Shown here piece by piece: positions 10,038 through 23,900 of a stretch of DNA of 64,000 nucleotides; position 1 is the stretch's first letter; each line of letters begins with the position of its first letter. Source of the DNA: Mytilus edulis (lineage: Eukaryota > Mollusca > Bivalvia > Mytilida > Mytilidae); contig NC_092344.1 of assembly GCF_963676685.1 (NCBI RefSeq), positions 101,896,749-101,960,748 of the forward strand, in the 5' to 3' direction. Both the position numbers and the translations under genes were made by a program. Below the pieces are notes generated by a model. It did not search any database and was not told where the DNA came from. It saw only the letters and a program-made list of their open reading frames with translations.

Positions 10038-12967
10038 ATGACAAATGGTAAAACAGAACTATTTTCCTTCTCAGTTTAAAATTACCACGACAGCTCCCAT
10101 ATTACACATTATAAAGGTCCCTGACATTGATAATTTGAAATACTGTTATTGGGCTGCCGACTGAGACCTAACGATACATAAGTCATTTAGTCAATAAACT
10201 GTCCTGAAATATTTGCCACTGGCCGTTTAGCAACCATCAATAAAATAGTCATAAAATACTAGATAGTTTTTTGCCTATTCACTTGGCTGTCTTGAAAGAA
10301 TAATAAACTGCAATTATATCGAATCATGTGCATAAAACCTGAACTTGATGATAGTCAATATAGTTAGATGCTTCAGAACCCTAGCTCTTATGTCCTTTTA
10401 CCATTTTTTGACTATTTGCAGACCATATAGTCAAAAAATAACTCAAGGACGTCTGAGTTACGGTTCCACGACTACCTATGAGTATGAGATGCACATTCAT
10501 GATTTGTACATCAGACATTTGTATTAAAAGTAATTTTCAGACCTTTTGACTACTGTTATTGTAATCATTTTGTGGTGTTTTTATATTCAAGTATTACCAG
10601 GTTGGTACATAATGGCGAATTTTGACAATAAATGCATGCAAATTTAAATCCAACCTTACAACTGAAAACTTTCTCTTCAATCATCTCTGCATGTAAACTT
10701 GACCTCACATTAGTGACATGTGTACAACCCTGTTATTCTCTTAAATAATCAAATTAGATTGATATCATCAGGTGACTAGAAACCAATACACCATATAGCT
10801 ATTTGTCCCCCTTTACTGGATATCTCAATAGTCATGATAGTTCCCTTAAAATTTTGACATCATAATAGAAAATATCTGACGCCACAATGGAAAGGTTCTA
10901 GAATGACATCAAAAGTTCAAGTGGAACAGATTCTTGGGTCAACTGGAACAGATTTCTAAATCAAAGACACAATAAAGACAGGATTACCTTAAACCATATG
11001 ACTTTCTATTGTAATTAAAGTTTTTTGAAAATACTGACCCATACATATACATTGTCATACATATACATGTATATTTCAAATCAAAATCATAACATATTCA
11101 TATATGCATCAACTAAATATCTATGATTTTGCAGATTTGAATAATAATATTACTTTATAATTCAATTATTAACTTGTTGCATATTAATTAAAGAATAATT
11201 ATAGTACATGTATTAAAAAAAAAGCTTATTTTATTGCAGTATACTCATTTGAGGGGATTCTAGTGTTTAGTCTTTTGGTTGTTTGTACCTGTGCATATAT
11301 GAGAAGAGTCCCACGTCTTAAACAGTGGTTTTTGTCAGAGAAAAAAGGATTTCTTGGGGTATTTTATAAAGGTAAGTTAGTATTCCTTGTACAGTACATA
11401 AATAGACAGAAAATAATATGTTATAACAGAAATAACGAAATAATAAAGATTCAGAGATAATGAGAATTCACCACATGAAAAGTGTATGTAAAAAAGTGAT
11501 CTGTCAGATTATTTTAAAATTTGCTACACTAGTAAAACAAACATATTTGATATACCAGAGGCACTGTGTCTGCATATTGAAAAAAACAGATTTATATTAT
11601 GCTTACTTTTATAGATAAAAGTCGATTTTTAATTTGTAAAATACAAAGGTGTAAAAATATATAAAGGTCACTCAGAAAAGAACCAAGCTGCAACATTACC
11701 ATAGAAATTCAAATACATTAAAAAACAAGAATTCATAACTGGGACACATTTAAGGAGGGAACATGTGGTATTTAGAAGATAGGTTACAAGTTATATTAAA
11801 AACAAAGATTAGAATGTCCTGTAATTGTAATTATGCATTATGGCATGTAAAGCTTGATTTCTAAATGTGCTGAAAAGTAATCTGCAAGAATATCACTTGA
11901 TTTACATTTTTAGGTTATTATGTTAAGCTATTATATATCATGCTTAATAAATGTGTCACATTCTTGAGAGACTAAAAAAAACAACAATCTGCCAAAAGTC
12001 TGCCATCTGTATTACAGTATATGTGGTCTTTCTTGTACTGAGAAAAGTAACTCAATCTTAACTAGGATTAAGACAAAAAAATAAAATATTATTTATCTTT
12101 TTCTTTCTAACATTTTTAAAAGCAAATACATTTTGTACTGAAACAATATTTTGCTACAAGTAGACAAAATAAGCTAACGTATTATCAGCTTGCAAGTCAA
12201 TAATAGAACTTCATTGGTTGAATTTGCATTCTTTCAACCTTCAGTTTGACCCTAAGCTGGAGATAGATTGTTTATGTGTCATTAAAAAGTAAATTTCAAC
12301 ATTTAAAAAGTGAATCAACCAAGCAGAACAATTTTGTTGACTAATTCAACCCACAAAAAATCATTCCTTATAGATTACTGGTATAAAAATGATTTACATA
12401 TGAAACCATGAGCACTCTCGCGAGGTCATTTTATGGCTAATAAGATGATGTTTATAGATATAGAAAGATGTGGTGTGAGTGCCAAAGAGACAACTCTCCA
12501 TCCAAATAACAATTGATAAAAGTAAACCATTATAGGTCTATGTACGGCCTTGAGGTTTTAAAACACTCAAAATCCTGTTACATCATGAGGATTCCATGCA
12601 TTATTTATTGCTTCTTTTTGACTAGTTCAGTAGTTGTGTATTGGAATGATATCAAAGAACATGAATTTGACAGCTAGTGTCCCCTTTTGCCTTCAGGTTC
12701 ATAAAAAACATTTTGTACATTAAATGTAATTATAATTTAGGTTCCAAAGTAGAAAAATAACCAGTCTATAAAAACTGAAATATTTTACCAAACAAAACAA
12801 ATAGAAACAATATTCATTTTGAAAACAGAAGTATATAGACTGTTGAATAAATTTACACATTAGCAATTGTACTTTCTATTTCAGCATCCGTTATTGGCAC
12901 AAGATTACATATACCAGTGGCTTTATCATGTCTTCTCATGGGATTTTATATACTTGTCCTGAGGTGA
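10038..12967 (+). CDS. TMEM167B: TMEM167B / protein kish-B
   Basis: Three exons, 10038-10047, 11240-11371 and 12885-12967, give a complete 74-residue protein, the same length as human kish-B. Exon 1 holds only ATG plus seven bases (MTN and the first base of Val). Exon 2 begins [20 protein letters not shown] and ends at GFLGVFYK. Exon 3 begins [20 protein letters not shown] and stops after FYILVLR. All junctions are GT/AG with matching phase (1, 1). Two hydrophobic segments (about residues 8-22 and 54-71) agree with a small Golgi membrane protein; kish proteins are implicated in secretion (family knowledge). A poly(A) signal AATAAA at 13199-13204 lies about 230 bases past the stop. Inverted copies of one repeat (8271-9747 and 14342-17666) flank the gene. 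Confidence 0.96.
12450..12565 (-). repeat. SINE-like 3' fragment (CTCATTGGCACTCA family)
   Basis: Read on minus, it has GTTGTCTCTTTGGCACTCAC followed by ACCACATCTTTCTATATCTA. Related copies lie at 14085-14240, 54420-54525, 60470-60605 and 61280-61432 on plus, and 22620-22725 on minus. No coding capacity. Family membership is by eye. Confidence 0.7.
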
Positions 12968-13198
12968 TTCAAGAGATTGTTTAAATGATGCTTATCTAAA
13001 ATAGGGAATACACAGGGGTAAACGCTGGAGTTCTTCAGAAATATATCTTTGCGATTTACAATAAAGCAATTTCTGTGATATATTGACAAAAATATCATGT
13101 TGTTATTCTTAAGATTTAGTGAAACAAACATTGTTGCCATATAATATGTACCTGTATATATAATTTATATATATTATTTTTGTCATTGATCATGTAAA

Positions 13199-13204
13199 AA
13201 TAAA
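13199..13204 (+). terminator. Probable TMEM167B polyadenylation signal
   Basis: AATAAA downstream of the TMEM167B stop codon, followed by a T-rich stretch. It is the first canonical hexamer after the stop that I noticed. Confidence 0.5.
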
Positions 13205-13694
13205 ATGTCATATTTTTGATTAGTGTACTTATGTAGCTCATGAATGATAGTTCACTTGGCCAAAGGATATGTGATTTTAAAGCCATCAATTTGTGCATCC
13301 AATGGTTTTTCTGAAAACCTTTAACTCATCTTCTTTCAAGCAGTTATCAGACATATTTCTTTAAGTTTTTGAGTGCAAGTTCTGATTCTAAAAAAAAATG
13401 AAAGTAAAATAACGAAAGGTTTATTTAGTTACTGTTTCTAGATGGCCAACAAGTATCACTCCCAGTAGAAGCCTATGTTTTAATTACAATATGATGAGAG
13501 AGTAAATTGCATTAAAATTTAATTTCTTGAAAACCATTATAGATAAAGAATATCTGATCAGTATCTTTAGATTTATTTTTGCTAATAATCAACAATAAAT
13601 ATCCAAGACTACTTTATACATATATATCTGGTGTCTAGAGGTTGAAACACAATTGCTCAACTCAAACATTAATGATTAAATACATGTAACCATA

Positions 13695-13975
13695 ACATAG
13701 AGCAACAAGAATGTGTCCATAGTACACAGATACCCCCCTTGCAGCATAATTTTTATGTTCAGTGGACTGTGAAATTGGGCAAAACTCTTAATTTGTCATT
13801 AAAATTAGAAAGATCATATCAAAAGGAACATGTGTACTATTTTCAAGTTAATTGGACTTCTACTTCATCAAAAACTACCTTGACAAAAAATTTAACCTGA
13901 AGCGGGACAGAAGAATGAACAAACACACTGACTGAAAAACATACTGCCTGTAGGTGGGGCATAAAAAGAAGGAGT
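13695..13975 (+). repeat. Dispersed repeat, copy 1 of 2
   Basis: Shares stretches such as AAAATTAGAAAGATCATATC, a TTGGACTT...CTTCATCAAAAA block and CCTGAAGCGGGA with 28262-28545. Both are in the same orientation. No ORF or terminal repeat is visible. Confidence 0.7.
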
Positions 13976-14084
13976 ATGTTGCATTAACTCATGTCATATA
14001 TTTTACGCCTATTCCAGACAGAAGTGTAACCAATGTCTATTCAATCTTGGTTTCCCTGTTTGAAGAGTTTTACACTAGTATTTT

Positions 14085-14240
14085 TTTAGGCCCTTTATAG
14101 CTTGCTGTTGGGTGTGAGCCAATGCTCCGTGTTGAAGACCATACTTTGACCTAAAATGGTTTACTTTACATTTACAAATTGTGACTTTGATGGAAAGTTG
14201 TCTCATTGGCACTCATACCACATCTTCTTATATCTATTAT
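14085..14240 (+). repeat. SINE-like repeat (CTCATTGGCACTCA family)
   Basis: About 150 bp ending AAAGTTGTCTCATTGGCACT followed by CATACCACATCTTC. The upstream part (GGGTGTGAGCCAATGCTCCG) matches the copy at 61280-61432. Confidence 0.7.
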
Positions 14241-14341
14241 TTTGGTCAGCTTAAAATGTCTACCACTGCAGAATGTATTTTGAGAGAACAAAAATTATGA
14301 TGTTATATACCTTTTCTCTCTTTTAATCACATGCTTGAACT

Positions 14342-17300
14342 TTTTATACGACCGCAAAAATTGAAAATTTTTTGGTCGTATATTGGTATCACGTTGGCGT
14401 CGTCGTCTTCATCCGAATACTTTTAGTTTTCGCACTCTAACTTTAGTAAAAGTGAATAGAAATCTATGAAATTTTAACACAAGTTTTATGACCACAAAAG
14501 GAAGGTTGGGATTGATTTTGGGATTTTTAGTCCCAACATTTTAGGAATAAGGGGCCAAAAAAGGCCCAAATAAGCATTTTTTTGGTTTTTGCACTATAAC
14601 TTTAGTTTAAGTAAATAGAAATCTATGAAATTTTGACACAAGGTTTATGACCACAAAAGGAAGGTTGGGATTGATTTTGGGAGTTTTGGTCCCAACAGTT
14701 TAGGAATGAGGGGCCAAAAAGGGGCCCAAATAAGCATTATTCTTGGTTTTCGCACCATAACTTTAGTATTAGTAAATAGAAATCTATGAAATTTAAACAC
14801 AAGGTTTATGACCATAAAAGGAAGGTTGGGTTTGATTTGGTCCCAACTGTTTAGGAATAAGGGGCCCAAAGGGTCCAAAATTGAACTTTGTTTGATTTCA
14901 TCCAAAATTTAATAATTGGGGTTCTTTGATATGCCGAATCTAACTGTATGCAGATTCTTAATTTTTGGTCCCGTTTTCAAATGGTCTACATAAAGGTCCA
15001 AAGGGTTCAAAATTAAACTTACAAGTAGTTCGGTTTTAACAAAAATTGAATCCTTGGGATTCTTTGATATGCTGAATCTAACTAGAGGCTCTAAAGAGCC
15101 TGTGTCGCTCACCTTGGTCTATGTGCATATTAAACAAAGGACACAAATGGATTCATGACAAAATTGTATTTTGGTGATGGTGATGTGTTTGAAGTTCTTA
15201 CTTTACTGAACGATTTTGCTTCTTACAATTATATCTATAATGAACTTTGCCCATTAGTAACAGAGAACTATATTTGGTAAAAATTTACATAAATTTACCA
15301 AATTAATGAAAATTGTTAAAAATTGACTATAAAGGGCAATAACTCCTTAAGGGGTCAATTGACCATTTAGGTCATGTTGACTTATTTGTAGATCTTACTT
15401 TGCTGAACATTATTGCTGTTTACAGTTTATCGCTATCTATAATAGTATTCAAGATAACCAAAAACGGCAAAATTTCTTTAAAAATTACCAATAGGAGGGC
15501 AGCAACCCAACAACCAGTTGTCCAATTCATCTGAAAAATTCAGGGCAGATAGATATTGACTTGATTAACAATTTAACTCCTTGTCAGATTTGCTCTAGAT
15601 GCTTTGGTTTCATAGGTATAAGCCAAAAACTGCATTTTACCCCTATGTTCTATTTTTAGCCGTGGCGGCCATCTTGGTTGAATGGCCAGGTCATCGGACA
15701 CAATTTTCAAACTAGATACCCCAAAGATGATCGTGGCCTAGTAGTTTCAGTGGAGATTTTGTAAAAGATTACTTAGATTTATGAAAAATGGTTAAAGATT
15801 GACTATAAGGGCAATAACTCCTAATGGGGTCAACTGACCATTTTGGTCATGTTGACTTATTTGTAGATCTTACTTTGCTGAACATTATTGCTGTTTACAA
15901 TTTATCTCTATCTATAATAATATTCAAGATAATAACCAAAAACAGCAAAATTTCCTCAAAATTACCAACTCAGGGGCAGCAACCCAACAACCGATTGACC
16001 GATTCATTTGAAAATTTCAGGGCAGATAGATCTTGACCTGATAAACATTTTTATCTCGTGTCAGATTTCCTCAAAATGCTTTGGTTTTTGAGTTATAAGC
16101 TAAAAACTGCATTTTACCCCTTGGTTCTATTTTTAGCCGTGGCGGCCATCTTGGTTGGTTGACCAGGTCATGCCACACATTTTTTAAACTAGATACCCCA
16201 AAGATGATTGTGGCCAAGTTTGGATTAATTTGGCCCAGTAGTTTCAGAGGAGAAGATTTTTGTAAAAGATTACTTTAATTAACGAAAAATGGTTAAAAAT
16301 TGACTATAAAGGGCAATAACTCCTAAACGGGTCAACTGACCATTTTGGTCATGTTGACTTATTTGTAGATCTTACTTTGCTGAACATTATTGCTGTTTAC
16401 AGTTTATCTCTATCTATAATAATATTCAAGATAATAACCAAAAACAGCAAAATTTCCTCAAAATTACCAATTCAGGGGCAGCAACCCAACAACCGATTCA
16501 TCTGAAAATTTCAGGGCAGATAGATCTTGACCTGATAAACATTTTTACCCCATGTCAGATTTGCTCTAAATGCTTTGGTTTTTGAGTTATAAGCCAAAAA
16601 CTGCATTTTACCCCTATGTTCTATTTTTAGCCGTGGCGGCCATCTTGGTTGGTTGACCGGGTCACGCCACACATATTTTAAACTAGATACCCCAATGATG
16701 ATTATGGCCAAGTTTGGTTTGATTTGGCCCAGTAGTTTCAGAGGAGAAGATTTTTATAAAAGCTAACGCCAGACGACGAATGACGACGGACGCAAAGTGA
16801 TGAGAAAAGCTCACTTGGCCCTTTGGGCCAGGTGAGCTAAAAATGTACTTAGCTTTTTGATTATGGGCCCATTTTTTAAGTTGGTTCAAATCAGGATCCA
16901 AAATTATTATATTAAGTATTGTGCAATAGCAAGAAATTATCAATTGCACAGTATTCAGCAATAGCAAGAAATCTTCAATTGCACAGTATTGCGCAATAGC
17001 AAGAAATCTTCAATTGCACAGTATTTTGCAATAGCAAATTTTTTCAATTGCACAGTATTGCACAATAGCAAGACATATCTAATTGTGCAATAGCAAGAAA
17101 TTTTCAATTGGAGTTATCTTTCTTTGTCCAGAATAGTAGTTGAATCAACTTTAATCATTGTTTTATACAATATACAATGTATATTCACTTTTACTACCAA
17201 CTGATAAATTAAATCAATCTTTACCATTCAGTGATAACAAGCACTTTATTTTACATTTTAATATTTTATGATGTATTTAAATGAGTAGTTATTGTTGCAA

Positions 17301-17666
17301 ACTCCATTAGAAATTTGAATTGAGATCAATTTTGGAAAAAGGGAAAGGGGGATGTGAAAAACAATGGGGGTGAGGGTTAAATTTTTCTCATTTCAGATTT
17401 CATAAATAGAAAGAAAATTTCTTCAAACATTTTTTTGAGAGGATTAATATTCAACAGCATAGTGAATGGCTCAAAGGCAGAAAAAATATTTTAAGTTCAT
17501 TAGAACACATTCATTCTGTGTCAGAAACCTATGCTGTGTCAACTATTTAATCACAATCTAAATTTATAGCTGAATCCAGCTTGAATGTTGTGTCCATACT
17601 TGCCCCAACTGTTCAGGGTTCAACCTCTGCGGTCGTATAAAGCTGCGCCCTGCAGAGCATCTGGTT
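14342..17666 (-). repeat. Inverted, interrupted copy of the TACGACCGCA repeat
   Basis: The minus-strand counterpart of 8271-9747: it starts TTTTTATACGACCGCAAAAA, carries the palindromic array at 16915-17105 and ends GCGGTCGTATAAAGC before CATCTGGTT. Another repeat (15081-16840) is inserted within it; comparison with copy 1 shows the join GCTGAATCTAA...ATGTACTTAG that existed before insertion. A duplicated block around 14440-14840 (ATAGAAATCTATGAAATTTT motif, three times) is internal to the family. Confidence 0.8.
15081..16840 (+). repeat. Repeat family with AGAGGCTCT and AGGTGAGCT ends, inserted copy
   Basis: Opens ACTAGAGGCTCTAAAGAGCC and closes GGGCCAGGTGAGCTAA. The interior is a set of internal duplications of about 490 bp: the block around GGTCATGTTGACTTATTTGT appears near 15371, 15846 and 16349. 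Related copies: 38296-41189 (plus, interrupted) and 54871-56883 (minus, interrupted). Non-coding; non-autonomous element by inference. Confidence 0.8.
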
Positions 17667-17679
17667 CACACCTAAATTC

Positions 17680-20600
17680 AGAAGTTTAGAGGTGAACTAG
17701 GGAGGAACTGTTTCAGGAGTCTCCCTTCATCAGTACAAGAAATTCTCAGAGATGATGTATCAGTTTTCAAAATATCAGCTTTTATTAAAGAATAGTAATA
17801 TGGGCAGATACAAAAATATCCCAAAACAGTAGTTACATCTACACTGTATTTGACCTTCAATTCAATGGTCAAGGCCTTTTACAATAGCACATTACTTGCA
17901 TACCAAATATTATAAGTCTTAGTCAAAATAACAAGTAAAATGACAAGAAATTCAACTTAAGCAATTTGTCACCTTCTTTCACAGAGACAACAAATATAGA
18001 TGCAAGACTTTTATTTTATTTTGAGAATATTACCAAACACCATGGTCTTGGCTTTAGTTTGAGACGTAACAATACGTTAAATGTAAAAGTGGCACTGTCC
18101 TTTGTTGTTTACAAAAAAAAGAATTAATGTACTATTGAAAAACAACTTTATTCAAAAGAAATTTGTGACATCAAATAATCCAATAAATCTCTTTCCAGTG
18201 CAGGGACTTTTAACAATTTTCCTGTCATATGAGACATACAAATGTATAAAATTTTACAGCAATCATTCAACAACAAAAATTTATAAACATTGCCTGGTTT
18301 ATTTCTTTCCTTTCATAAATCAGGCATTAAACTAGATGTGTCAAAGCGACACGAATGGCCACATCCCAAAAAGTTGAAAAATCTGCAATTTCAATATAAA
18401 CACATGTGGACAAAAACCTGATGGTAGTCTCACATATCAAACATCAGCTCAAAATCTGGAGGCATATAGAAAAAGAATCTGTATAACTGTTATTTTCAAT
18501 CACTTATCAAAGTCCAAAGCCCGTAATTTCAGCAAAAATTAGCGGAGCAGAACTTAACTTTAACTTGACCTGTAACTCATCATGGTTAACTCACATACCA
18601 AAAATCAGCGCAATATCTGAAGGCGTTTAGAAAAAAAACTCTGTATAATGGTTTGTTGCGGAATGACGGAATTACGGAATATCTGAATTTTGGACAAGAG
18701 TAAAACTTCGTTGCAGGGCCATAAAAAATCAAAAACTTAACCTAATTCATTTGTTAACAGTATTATATAAAAATCAGACAATAGATTGCATTTCATACAT
18801 AAAAAAAACATATGTAAACTGAAAAATACTTCTAAAGAATGAGTTATCATATTGATTAAAAATCTCAACTCTTTTGTTTATAAGATCAATAAGTCATCAG
18901 TAATATACATTTTAATTCTGCAATACAAGTGAAATTTGTTTTAAATTAAAGGAAAATCATGATAAAATCACTTTAATGAAAAATAAACAAACATATACTT
19001 GCAAATAACAGTGTTTCCCACTAGAACATTACATCTTCCTGCATTTTAATACACAACCATTTTATACCCTAAGCAATTCAGAAAAAAAACATCAACTAAG
19101 TATTAATCTAAATTTGGCCAATAAGTTCATATATATACAAATGTATATTTATTTCATATCAAAATACCTTGAACACCACAACACATTTACATTTTTTTTA
19201 CCTGGAATCACTTGAAAAAGAAATTAGGCTACCCTTAATTAATCTGTATTATTTGTATAGATGCTTGTTTGTTGTTGTGATTGAACAATATTTTTAATCA
19301 TTCCTGTTATCTTGTTTATGTATATCTTAACCTCTTCTAGGACAAACAACCGGAGACAGAATTATGTCCTCTTTTCAATAGTGGATCAACAAACCAACTT
19401 ATTGGTTAAATCAACAAATGGCTTTTTAATATTTCATTCAGTTATCAACCAATAAACAAAAATTCAACAACCATATGCAATGAAAAAGATATAACATTCT
19501 ACATACATTGCATAACAAAAGATACCTTCTGTGAAAAGGCAAAGAAAATGGCATATTTCAAAATATAAAAATTATTAAAAAACTCTTCAATGTGTTTGAT
19601 TGGATTAACTTCACTATTTACATGTACATATATTTGTAATTATCTTCAAAAGAACAAAGTTCTTCAAACTTTTTATGAGTGCATAGAATCCCCCTTTAAC
19701 GACTAGATTAAATTCAACTTCTGAGTATATTTTAGACGACAAGTTTCAACAAGGACAGCTATCTACAATCTAAACTAGAATTCCTTTAACAACTCATAAA
19801 ATCAGTCTTATACATTTTTTTTGGCAGTAACATAAATGAAGACAAATTTTCCCTTAGAATTAATTTTACATGAAATATCACATGCAATTTACATTGAATT
19901 AGAAAATGTATTTCACAGTTTAGCATGCTTACATGAAGCTGGCTACCAAATATGGAAAGTTCTGATTTGAAGTTCCTGAGAAAATAAGACGGAAATTTGA
20001 ATGGATTGATAGACATAGAGGTAAACCAGTATACCACTCTCCTTCAGAGCGCTAATACAAACATACTGGTAATGGAGATGTTTCATATCATGTTTACTAT
20101 TTCTACTATGAAAAAAATGGAAAAAAAAATGAAGTCAGAGCAAGGATTTGTATAGTCTCACTATACAAGTCCTTGGTCAGAGGCAGACATTATGTACACA
20201 AATCTTTATTTGAGGTATAAATACCATCAATAATGACAGATGAATGTAATCAAAGGTAAAAGAACTAAATTATGTCTTATAACAAAATTTTCAGAATTAT
20301 GATTAATTAAACAAAGCACATAATTTGCTAAGGGAAAAGTAAGATTTTGTTTTTTTCATACATATTGAGAGACAATTCTATGACAGATATTAAGAAAGTG
20401 AAAACTGATCTAAACTGGTGATTAATGATTTTGATTTGGTTGAGTCTGTTTAGATGAACAAGCATAGAAATAACCTCCACACTAGGGTTAATTCAAAAGA
20501 CGTTTTCAACATCATTTATCAGAGAACACAAATAAATTGTATGATTTTAATCTGACATCTGTTATTTTGTTTACCTTCAACATGTTCAATGTCTAGCAAC

Positions 20601-20970
20601 TACTTTTCACTAAAAAGTTTTTAATTTACAGCTTAAAGTAAAAATGTTTGCCTTATTTCTATTGTTAACACTCTGCAATACTATCCTAAATAAACAATTA
20701 ATGAACAAGAAACCCATTTTGTAAATAAAACAGTGTTTAATAAGGACGACACAAAATATAACAATCGTGAAAATAAACATTCCAGTCACAAAAACAAAAT
20801 AAACAACTTCCTAATAAATCTATCACACTCTACAAACACACATTTTTACATGATCTGGAAAACAAAGTTATAGGTTTATGAAAAAACATTGGTCCCACTT
20901 ATGCTGCAAATCTTATCCTTCTATCTTATAACTTCATTTGTACAGGGTTGTGAAACTAAAGTTTAATAAT
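17680..20970. other. Gene-free stretch downstream of ASZ1
   Basis: About 3.3 kb of AT-rich sequence between a repeat and the ASZ1 stop codon. The part nearest 20970 probably includes the ASZ1 3' UTR. A repeat-like block with several imperfectly repeated phrases (AAATCAGCGC, CTGTATAA) spans 18336-18745. A short hairpin (AAGGATTTGTATAG with CTATACAAGTCCTT) sits at 20141-20176. No exon recognised. Confidence 0.5.
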
Positions 20971-20973
20971 GTA

Positions 20974-23900
20974 TTAAACTATATCCACTGGATCATACTG
21001 TGATATAAAGTCCAATATAGTTTGTTTTTTCCACCAGGCTAGTCCTACTATAAAGGTCACACAACATACACCTACTAATCGTCTTTTTCTAAAACCACTT
21101 TTCTTCTGCTTTAAAGTAACGAGATCTGGAGGACTGAAGTCTTTACGTTTTAATTGCTAAAAAAAAAAGATATTACGATATAATTTTTTATTTATTCTAT
21201 ATCAAAATTACTCTTATGTGTACGTGCTTTTTTTTTTTTTTTTTTTTTTTAACTATTTCATACTTTCTTTAGTTTAATTAATTTTGCTGTAGTCTTATAT
21301 ATAGGAATAAATTATAACAATTTTTAAAAGGAAGCAGTCACAGTTTTGATCTGACATATACCTTATTTTATAATCAAATGCTGTTCATTAGGATATGGAG
21401 CTTTTAGCTGTAAGATCGTTTTCAACATTTAAGGAATGACTGAAATATTTTTTCTATCTATGAAGAAATAACATCAAAAATGTGGTGCACACTGAATAAC
21501 TCAATAAGTGTGCACCACATTTTTAATGATATTTGGAATAGACAGAAAAAATATTAAAGTCATTCCTTATAATATAATTCTTAAAAGGAGGTAAAAACAT
21601 TGACGGCATCACAGTCACATGACAAAATTGGGTCTATGAGCTGATAGACAAAACACTTTCACCCAATCAGAAGACGTGTTACATTCAAAGTAAAATTATT
21701 GTCTCATAAAATTAAGTAGAACAAAATCTGACACTAAGACACCATTAAAACCAACTAAATAAAGTATAAATTTACCAAATTTAAAGTTCTAGTAAGTTTC
21801 TGTAGTTCTGTATATAGTGACTGTACATTTTTCATTGTATCATCTGTATGTTGTAAAAGTAATTCAGGTCCTGTCCCATCCTGTGCCAAAAAAAAGTGTT
21901 AAAAATAATGTAAATATGATTAATAGCAGATTTTACAGAGATAAATTTTCTGTATTAAATGATTGTTTACATAGTCTTGTATGATGCCAAAGATTTCACT
22001 AGGTAATCTTTAAAACAAAAAACAAAATTCCTGAAGGATTTTTTTGCATTAATAGTTCTGGTTAAATCTCAAATATTATTTACCTGAACATCTAGAATTT
22101 CTGGATTCTTTAGAATCTGGTCCCTTATATATCCAGTTGTGCTTCCAATATATTTACAATGTTTACTGATGTTAGCTACCATGGCAATAGATTCAGCACA
22201 GCTATGAAAGACAAAGTGAAATGCTATCAGATTATTTTCAGCTATACAGGACAAAGTAAGATGTTAGCAATATCTAATAATAGTTTGTACAACATGCCTA
22301 CAACACATGAAGTTATTTCTATTCACATTCAAAGATATAAGGAGGGCTCTTATTAAAAACAGGAATATACTTTAATTCAATCCATTCATATTTTATCAAG
22401 GATAGTTAGATTCAGGAATTTTTAATGTTCCATTTTGGATAAAGACAATAATTAAGTAACAAACAAATTCCATTGCAGTATCATACCAAAAATGTATGCT
22501 ACATTCAAAGTAGTTCAACTAAAACAAATCGGCGTTTTGCATTTGCGCCGATTTTTTCTTTCATTTGTGCCGATATTTTCTTTCATTTGCGCCGATTTTT
22601 TTACAGGTAAATTACAGGTAAATAGCTATAAGAAGATGTGATATGAGTGCCAATGAGAGAACTCTCCATCCAAGTCATGTTATTTTTCATTTAACATTAT
22701 AGACCTCTTCCATTAGCCACTTGTACAAATTTATGAATTGTCAATCATAACATGTATATAACTGTTGTCCCCTGCTCACAGTGGGGAGGTGGAAGAAGGC
22801 CTACAAGATACATCTCCAGACATTTTCCCTGAACGTAACCGTAGTTCTTTAGCCTCTGTCTTCCGGACATCTGCCACATATTTATGCTCGATCTGTGTTT
22901 TGACAATAAAATCCGTGGTGACTCTGGCTTTACACAGTTTTATAGTACATTAGTAAGATATGTTGTTATATTTCAGGACACTTATCTTCCGATATGTATG
23001 GCCCTTGATGATTAAGGAATTGTCTCCTCGGCTCGTTTCAGTGCGCAATATGTCTATCATGTTACAATGAAGTTGCAGAAAAATATGAATCAAAATTATC
23101 TTAAACATAAATGAAAAACATTTAGAACCAAATTTTACCACTGGTATAGTACATGTACAAGTATTAATTTACCTGTAAATCTAATTAGGAGCAAATAAAA
23201 AATCGGCGCAAATGAAAAAATTAAATCGGCGCAAATGAAAGAATGAAAATTTTCAAAAATCGGCGCAAATGTCATACGCCCAAACAAATAAATCATAATA
23301 AAGTCCCCTTTCAACATTGTTGGTAGGAAGGAGACTAATTAACCTTGACATAAATTAAAAATTTAATTAAGTTATGATCAAAAAGTTATTTGTGTCAATT
23401 TTTACAAAAATGAATAAATCACCATCTATTCATGATTAAAATATCTTCAGAGAGAAAGCAATTTTCTGATATAGATGATGTCAATTAAGAGATTACATAA
23501 TGAATGTGACATTCATAACCTAACAATATTCAAAACATGAAACAAGAAATATTTAGCCACCTTTGGGTATGATTGTAATCCCATCCTACTTAACAAATCT
23601 TACAAATGAAGGGTTATCATTAAAGATTTTCTTCTCTTAGAATTCCATTCGACTGTTAGTATTTTACTTGTCTGGATTTCCCTCAAAATGTATCTTAACA
23701 GGACAGGTAGATCATTCCTTGCTGAATTATGCTTTGCTTTTATCTTTTAAGTTGTATGGATGATTATAATAAGTTGAAAGCATAGCATCTAATGTAATAC
23801 ATACTGTTAGAACAACAAGATTGCATGAGCTGTCAAGGTTTATATACCCAGTATATAATTGAAAGTATTTTTCTTACTTTATCACATGATCACATGTTTT

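Noticed and set aside
17678-17872. 64-codon minus ORF with a SLRISCTDE phrase, faintly like the HSPA14 C-terminus (SLHVTCTDQ)
   Set aside because: It would lie upstream of the other HSPA14 exons in transcription order, and the similarity is limited to a few residues.
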